From Hippophae tibetana (lineage: Eukaryota; Streptophyta; Magnoliopsida; Rosales; Elaeagnaceae): 64,000 bases of DNA. A model generated the notes under the pieces. That model saw nothing but the letters and a program-made list of their open reading frames with translations, searched no databases and was not told where the DNA came from. Numbering within the stretch: position 1 is the stretch's first letter; each line of letters opens with the position of its first letter. Shown piece by piece: positions 61,547-64,000 of this stretch. The stretch covers positions 73,268,449-73,332,448 of the forward strand of contig CM072810.1 in the NCBI GenBank assembly GCA_037013495.1. The letters are read 5' to 3'. The position numbers were made by a program, and so were the translations under genes.

Positions 61547-62463
61547 GAATGCCACCATAAGGGCGATGGAGTTACTAACCAAGAGTGTGTTTAAAAAAAT
61601 TCTAAATTTCTCAATATCCAACAATTATTCTCAAGATCAAACAAATATTCTCATGATCCTTCACAAGAGATAGATTTGGAATATCAAATGGAAGGATTAA
61701 TGTTGGAAGCAATTATTTTTGTTTTATTTAATTATGGGCCTCTTATGTTTTGCGATTTTGTTTCTACTGAATTGTGGAATTTAATTTGTCTTATTTATAA
61801 TAAGTATTTTTATGCCTTAATTATTTACGGATTGATTAAGTACATTTCACAAGTAAATATCTCCACTAAGGCTACATTTCGTCTAGGGTTTTGTTTCTTA
61901 TATAAGAAAACAACAACCTTTTGTTGGAAGAAGAACTAGTGCAATTAATGAAAATATTTTTTAACAATCGTTGTGCTTTTCTTCCAAGGGTTCTTGATGG
62001 AATGCCTAGATTCGACACATCAAAGGGAGTGATCATTATTTTTTGGTGTCAAAAGGTAGGGGTTTTAGGAACTTATTGATGTTGTTTTTGTCTTTGGATT
62101 TAATTTCATAGTTCTTTTTTAAATCTCAGTATCTTAGTCTTGATCTTTATTTCTAAGCTCAATAAATCTTTGTTCGTCATAAAAAAATGTAGGAAAAAGA
62201 AGATGGGTTCTACTGTTTACAGTATGAAAAAAAGAACATTTGATAAATTAGAGTTTTAATTTTGCACGACTATTACTTTTGACTCGGGTGTCGAAACTTT
62301 TAATACAATAAATCAAATCGAAGCTTATAAAGATTCCTATAATCAGAGCATGGATTCCTAAGAATATTATCTTTTGAAACCAAATTACACCGTTTACATC
62401 AACTACCGAGAGTTTAAAAGTTTTGTCGAACCTATTCCGTTTTTCTTTTGCTTTCATTTTTTT
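61547..62463 (+). repeat. Monomer 68 (917, P')
   Basis: P-like TACATTTCGTC. Private GATCAAACAAATATT and CACAAGTAAAT. Confidence 0.95.
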
Positions 62464-63383
62464 GAATGCCACCATAAGGGCGATGGAGTTACTAACCAAG
62501 AGTGTGTTTAAAAAAATTCTAAAGTTCTCAATATCCAACAATTATTCTGAAGATCATACAAATATTCTCATGATCCTTCACAAGGGATAGATTTGGAAAA
62601 TCAAATGGAAATATTAATGTTGGAAGCAATTAGTTTTGTTTTATTTAATTATGGGCCACTTATGTTTTGCGATTTTGTTTCTACTGAATTGTGGAATTTA
62701 ATTTGTCTTATTTGTAATAAGTATTTTTATGCCTTAATTATTTACGGATTGATTAAGCACATTTCACAACTAAATATTTCCACTAAGGCTACATTGCGTC
62801 TAGGGTTTTGTTACTTATATAAGAAAACAACAACCTTTTGTTGGAAGAAGAACTATTGCAATTAATGAAAATATTTTTTAACAATCGTTGTGCTATTCTT
62901 CCAAGGGGTCTTGATGGAATGCCTGGATTCGAAACATCGAAGGGAGAGATCATTATTTTTTGTTGTCAAAAGGTGGTGGTTTTTGAGACTTATTCATTTT
63001 GTTTTCATTTGTGGATTTAATTTCGTACTTCTTTTTTAAATCTCCGTCTCTTAGGCTTGATCTTTATTTCTTAGCTCAATTAATCTTTGTTCTTCATAAA
63101 AAAAATTGTAACGAAAAGAAGATGGTTTCTACTGTTTACAGTATTAAAAAAAGAACATTTGATAAATTAGAGTTTTCATTTTACACGGCCATTACTTTTG
63201 ACTCGGGTGTCGAAACTTGCAATATAATAAATCAAATCGAAGCTTATAAAGATTTCTATAATCAGAGCAGGGATTACTAAGAATATTATCTTTTGAAACG
63301 AAATTACACCGTTTACATCACCTACCGAGAGTTTTAATGTTTCGTCGCAGCTATTCCGTTTTTTTTTTTGCTTTCATTTTTTT
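62464..63383 (+). repeat. Monomer 69 (920, G)
   Basis: ATGGAAATATTAATG, CAATTAGTTTTG. Private CTTATTTGTAATAAG. The tail GAGTTTTCATTTTAC lacks the usual stop. Confidence 0.95.
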
Positions 63384-64000
63384 GAATGCCACCATAAGGG
63401 CGATGGAGTTACTAACCAAGAGTGTGTTTAAAAAAATTCTAAACTTCTCAATATCCAACAATTATTCTCAAGATCATACAAATATTTTTATGATCCTTCA
63501 CAAGGGATAGATTTCGAATATCAAATGGAAGGATTAATGTTGGAAGCAATTATTTTTGTTTTATTTAATTATGGGCCTCTTATGTTTTGCGATTTTCTTT
63601 CTACTAGTTGTGGAATTTAATTTATCTTATTTATAATAAGTTTTTTTATGCCTTAATTATTTACGGATTCATTAAGCACATTTCACAACTAAATATCTCC
63701 ACTAAGGCTACATTTCGTCTAGGGTTTTGTTTCTTATATAAGAAAACAACAACCTTTTGTTGGAAGAAGAACTAGTGCAATTAATGAAAATATTTTTTAA
63801 CAATCGTTGTGCTTTTCTTCCAAGGGTTCTTGATTGAATGCCTAGATTCGACACACCAAAGGGAGTGATAATTATTTTTTAGTGTCAAAAGGTTGGGGTT
63901 TTAGAACTTATTGATGTTGTTTTTGTGTTTGGATTTAATTTCGTAGTTCTTTTTTAAATCTCTGTATCTTAGTCTTGATCTTTATTTCAAAGCTCAATCA
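63384..64000 (+). repeat. Monomer 70 (partial, first 617 bases)
   Basis: T-type leader with the AAAAAAATTC continuation and ATTTCGAATATC. A base is lost in TCTACTAGTTGTGG, which breaks the long + frame. Cut by the window end. Confidence 0.95.

Larger units (their letters stand above)
1..64000 (+). repeat. Satellite DNA array, ~919-base monomer, 69 full copies plus a partial one
   Basis: The segment GAATGCCACCATAAGGGCGA recurs every 916-921 bases from position 1 to 63384, always on the + strand, with one 894-base interval. Between anchors the same ordered landmarks recur: GTGTTTAAA, TATGGGCCTCTTATG, CTTATATAAG, TTTAAATCTCCGTCTC, and the HindIII site in ATCGAAGCTTATAAAG. Spacing never rises above 921, so no transposon or unique insert interrupts the array. 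Both window ends lie within monomers, so the full array is longer. Arrays of this kind are known from eukaryotic heterochromatin and centromeres; the chromosomal position here is unknown. I do not recognise the family by sequence. Confidence 0.97.
55120..64000 (+). repeat. T/G domain, copy 2 (monomers 61-70, right end open)
   Basis: The order is T1-G1-T/G chimera-T1-G1-T2-G2-P'-G-T/P chimera. T1-G1 pairs start at 55120 and 57875 (2,753-2,755 bases apart). Monomers 64-68 match 39-43 in order and in private marks at a 22,973-base offset. The window ends 617 bases into monomer 70. Confidence 0.88.

Noticed and set aside
1..64000. CRISPR array, or bacterial or phage origin
   Set aside because: The repeat unit is 919 bases with no short direct repeats and unique spacers. 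There is no bacterial gene, operon or ribosome-binding pattern.
1..64000. Ribosomal DNA or 5S gene spacer array
   Set aside because: No part of the monomer resembles rRNA. It is AT-rich throughout and lacks polymerase III box motifs in a plausible arrangement.
1..64000. Tandem retrotransposon LTRs or a DNA transposon array
   Set aside because: No target-site duplications, terminal inverted repeats, TG...CA ends, primer-binding site or polymerase motifs recur at the monomer period. An origin from an element cannot be excluded but is not visible.
1..64000. Telomeric repeats or tRNA genes within the monomer
   Set aside because: TTAGGG-like or TTTAGGG-like runs are absent as tandem copies, and I saw no cloverleaf-forming segment with a conserved TTCGA loop.
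1..64000. Pure assembly artefact (collapsed or looped repeat)
   Set aside because: Monomers carry distinct private variants and orderly higher-order structure, which an assembler loop would not invent. Exact copy number could still be wrong in near-identical stretches such as 23861-29380 and 41330-48686.

Overview
The window is one uninterrupted tandem array of a single long satellite DNA family. I count 69 complete head-to-tail monomers plus a 617-base partial one at the right end. All are on the same strand, and I used the near-invariant GAATGCCACCATAAGGGCGA as the start of each monomer. Monomer length is 916-921 bases (mean about 918.6), except one of 894 bases with an internal deletion. 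No unique flanking DNA, conventional gene, RNA gene, transposon or CRISPR array is visible, and both ends of the window lie inside the array. Tens of kilobases of an AT-rich (about 70% by eye) long-monomer satellite with higher-order structure point to a eukaryotic nuclear chromosome, such as a centromeric, pericentromeric, subtelomeric or heterochromatic block. The sequence alone does not tell me the species, or even plant versus animal.

Layout. 1-17421 (monomers 1-19): a heterogeneous, older-looking domain with many private substitutions, small indels and weak higher-order order. 17422-34899 (20-38): a homogenised domain built from subfamilies I call A, B, C, D and E. The order A-B-C-D-E-A-B-E (7,361 bases) starts again at 27541, and the block E-A-B (2,760 bases) is itself tandemly doubled. 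34900-38573 (39-42): alternating T (10-12 base T tract) and G (GGAAATATT) subfamilies. 38574-50523 (43-55): subfamilies P, Q and R in the order P-Q-P-Q1-Q2-R-Q1-Q2-R-Q2-R-Q2-R, so a 2,759-base trimer doubles and then contracts to a 1,838-base dimer. 50524-55119 (56-60): A-type monomers return. 55120-64000 (61-70): the T/G domain returns. Monomers 64-68 repeat the order of 39-43 at an almost constant offset of 22,973 bases.

Each monomer holds surprisingly long open frames on both strands: up to 149 codons on + and about 97 on -. They are interrupted by stops in many copies, many need TTG starts, and the differences I checked between copies are almost all amino-acid changing. I therefore treat them as unselected and probably untranslated, perhaps relics of a coding ancestor. 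No genes work together here. The biology in the window is the evolution of the satellite: nested higher-order repeats, chimeric monomers from unequal exchange or conversion, and long-range block duplication.
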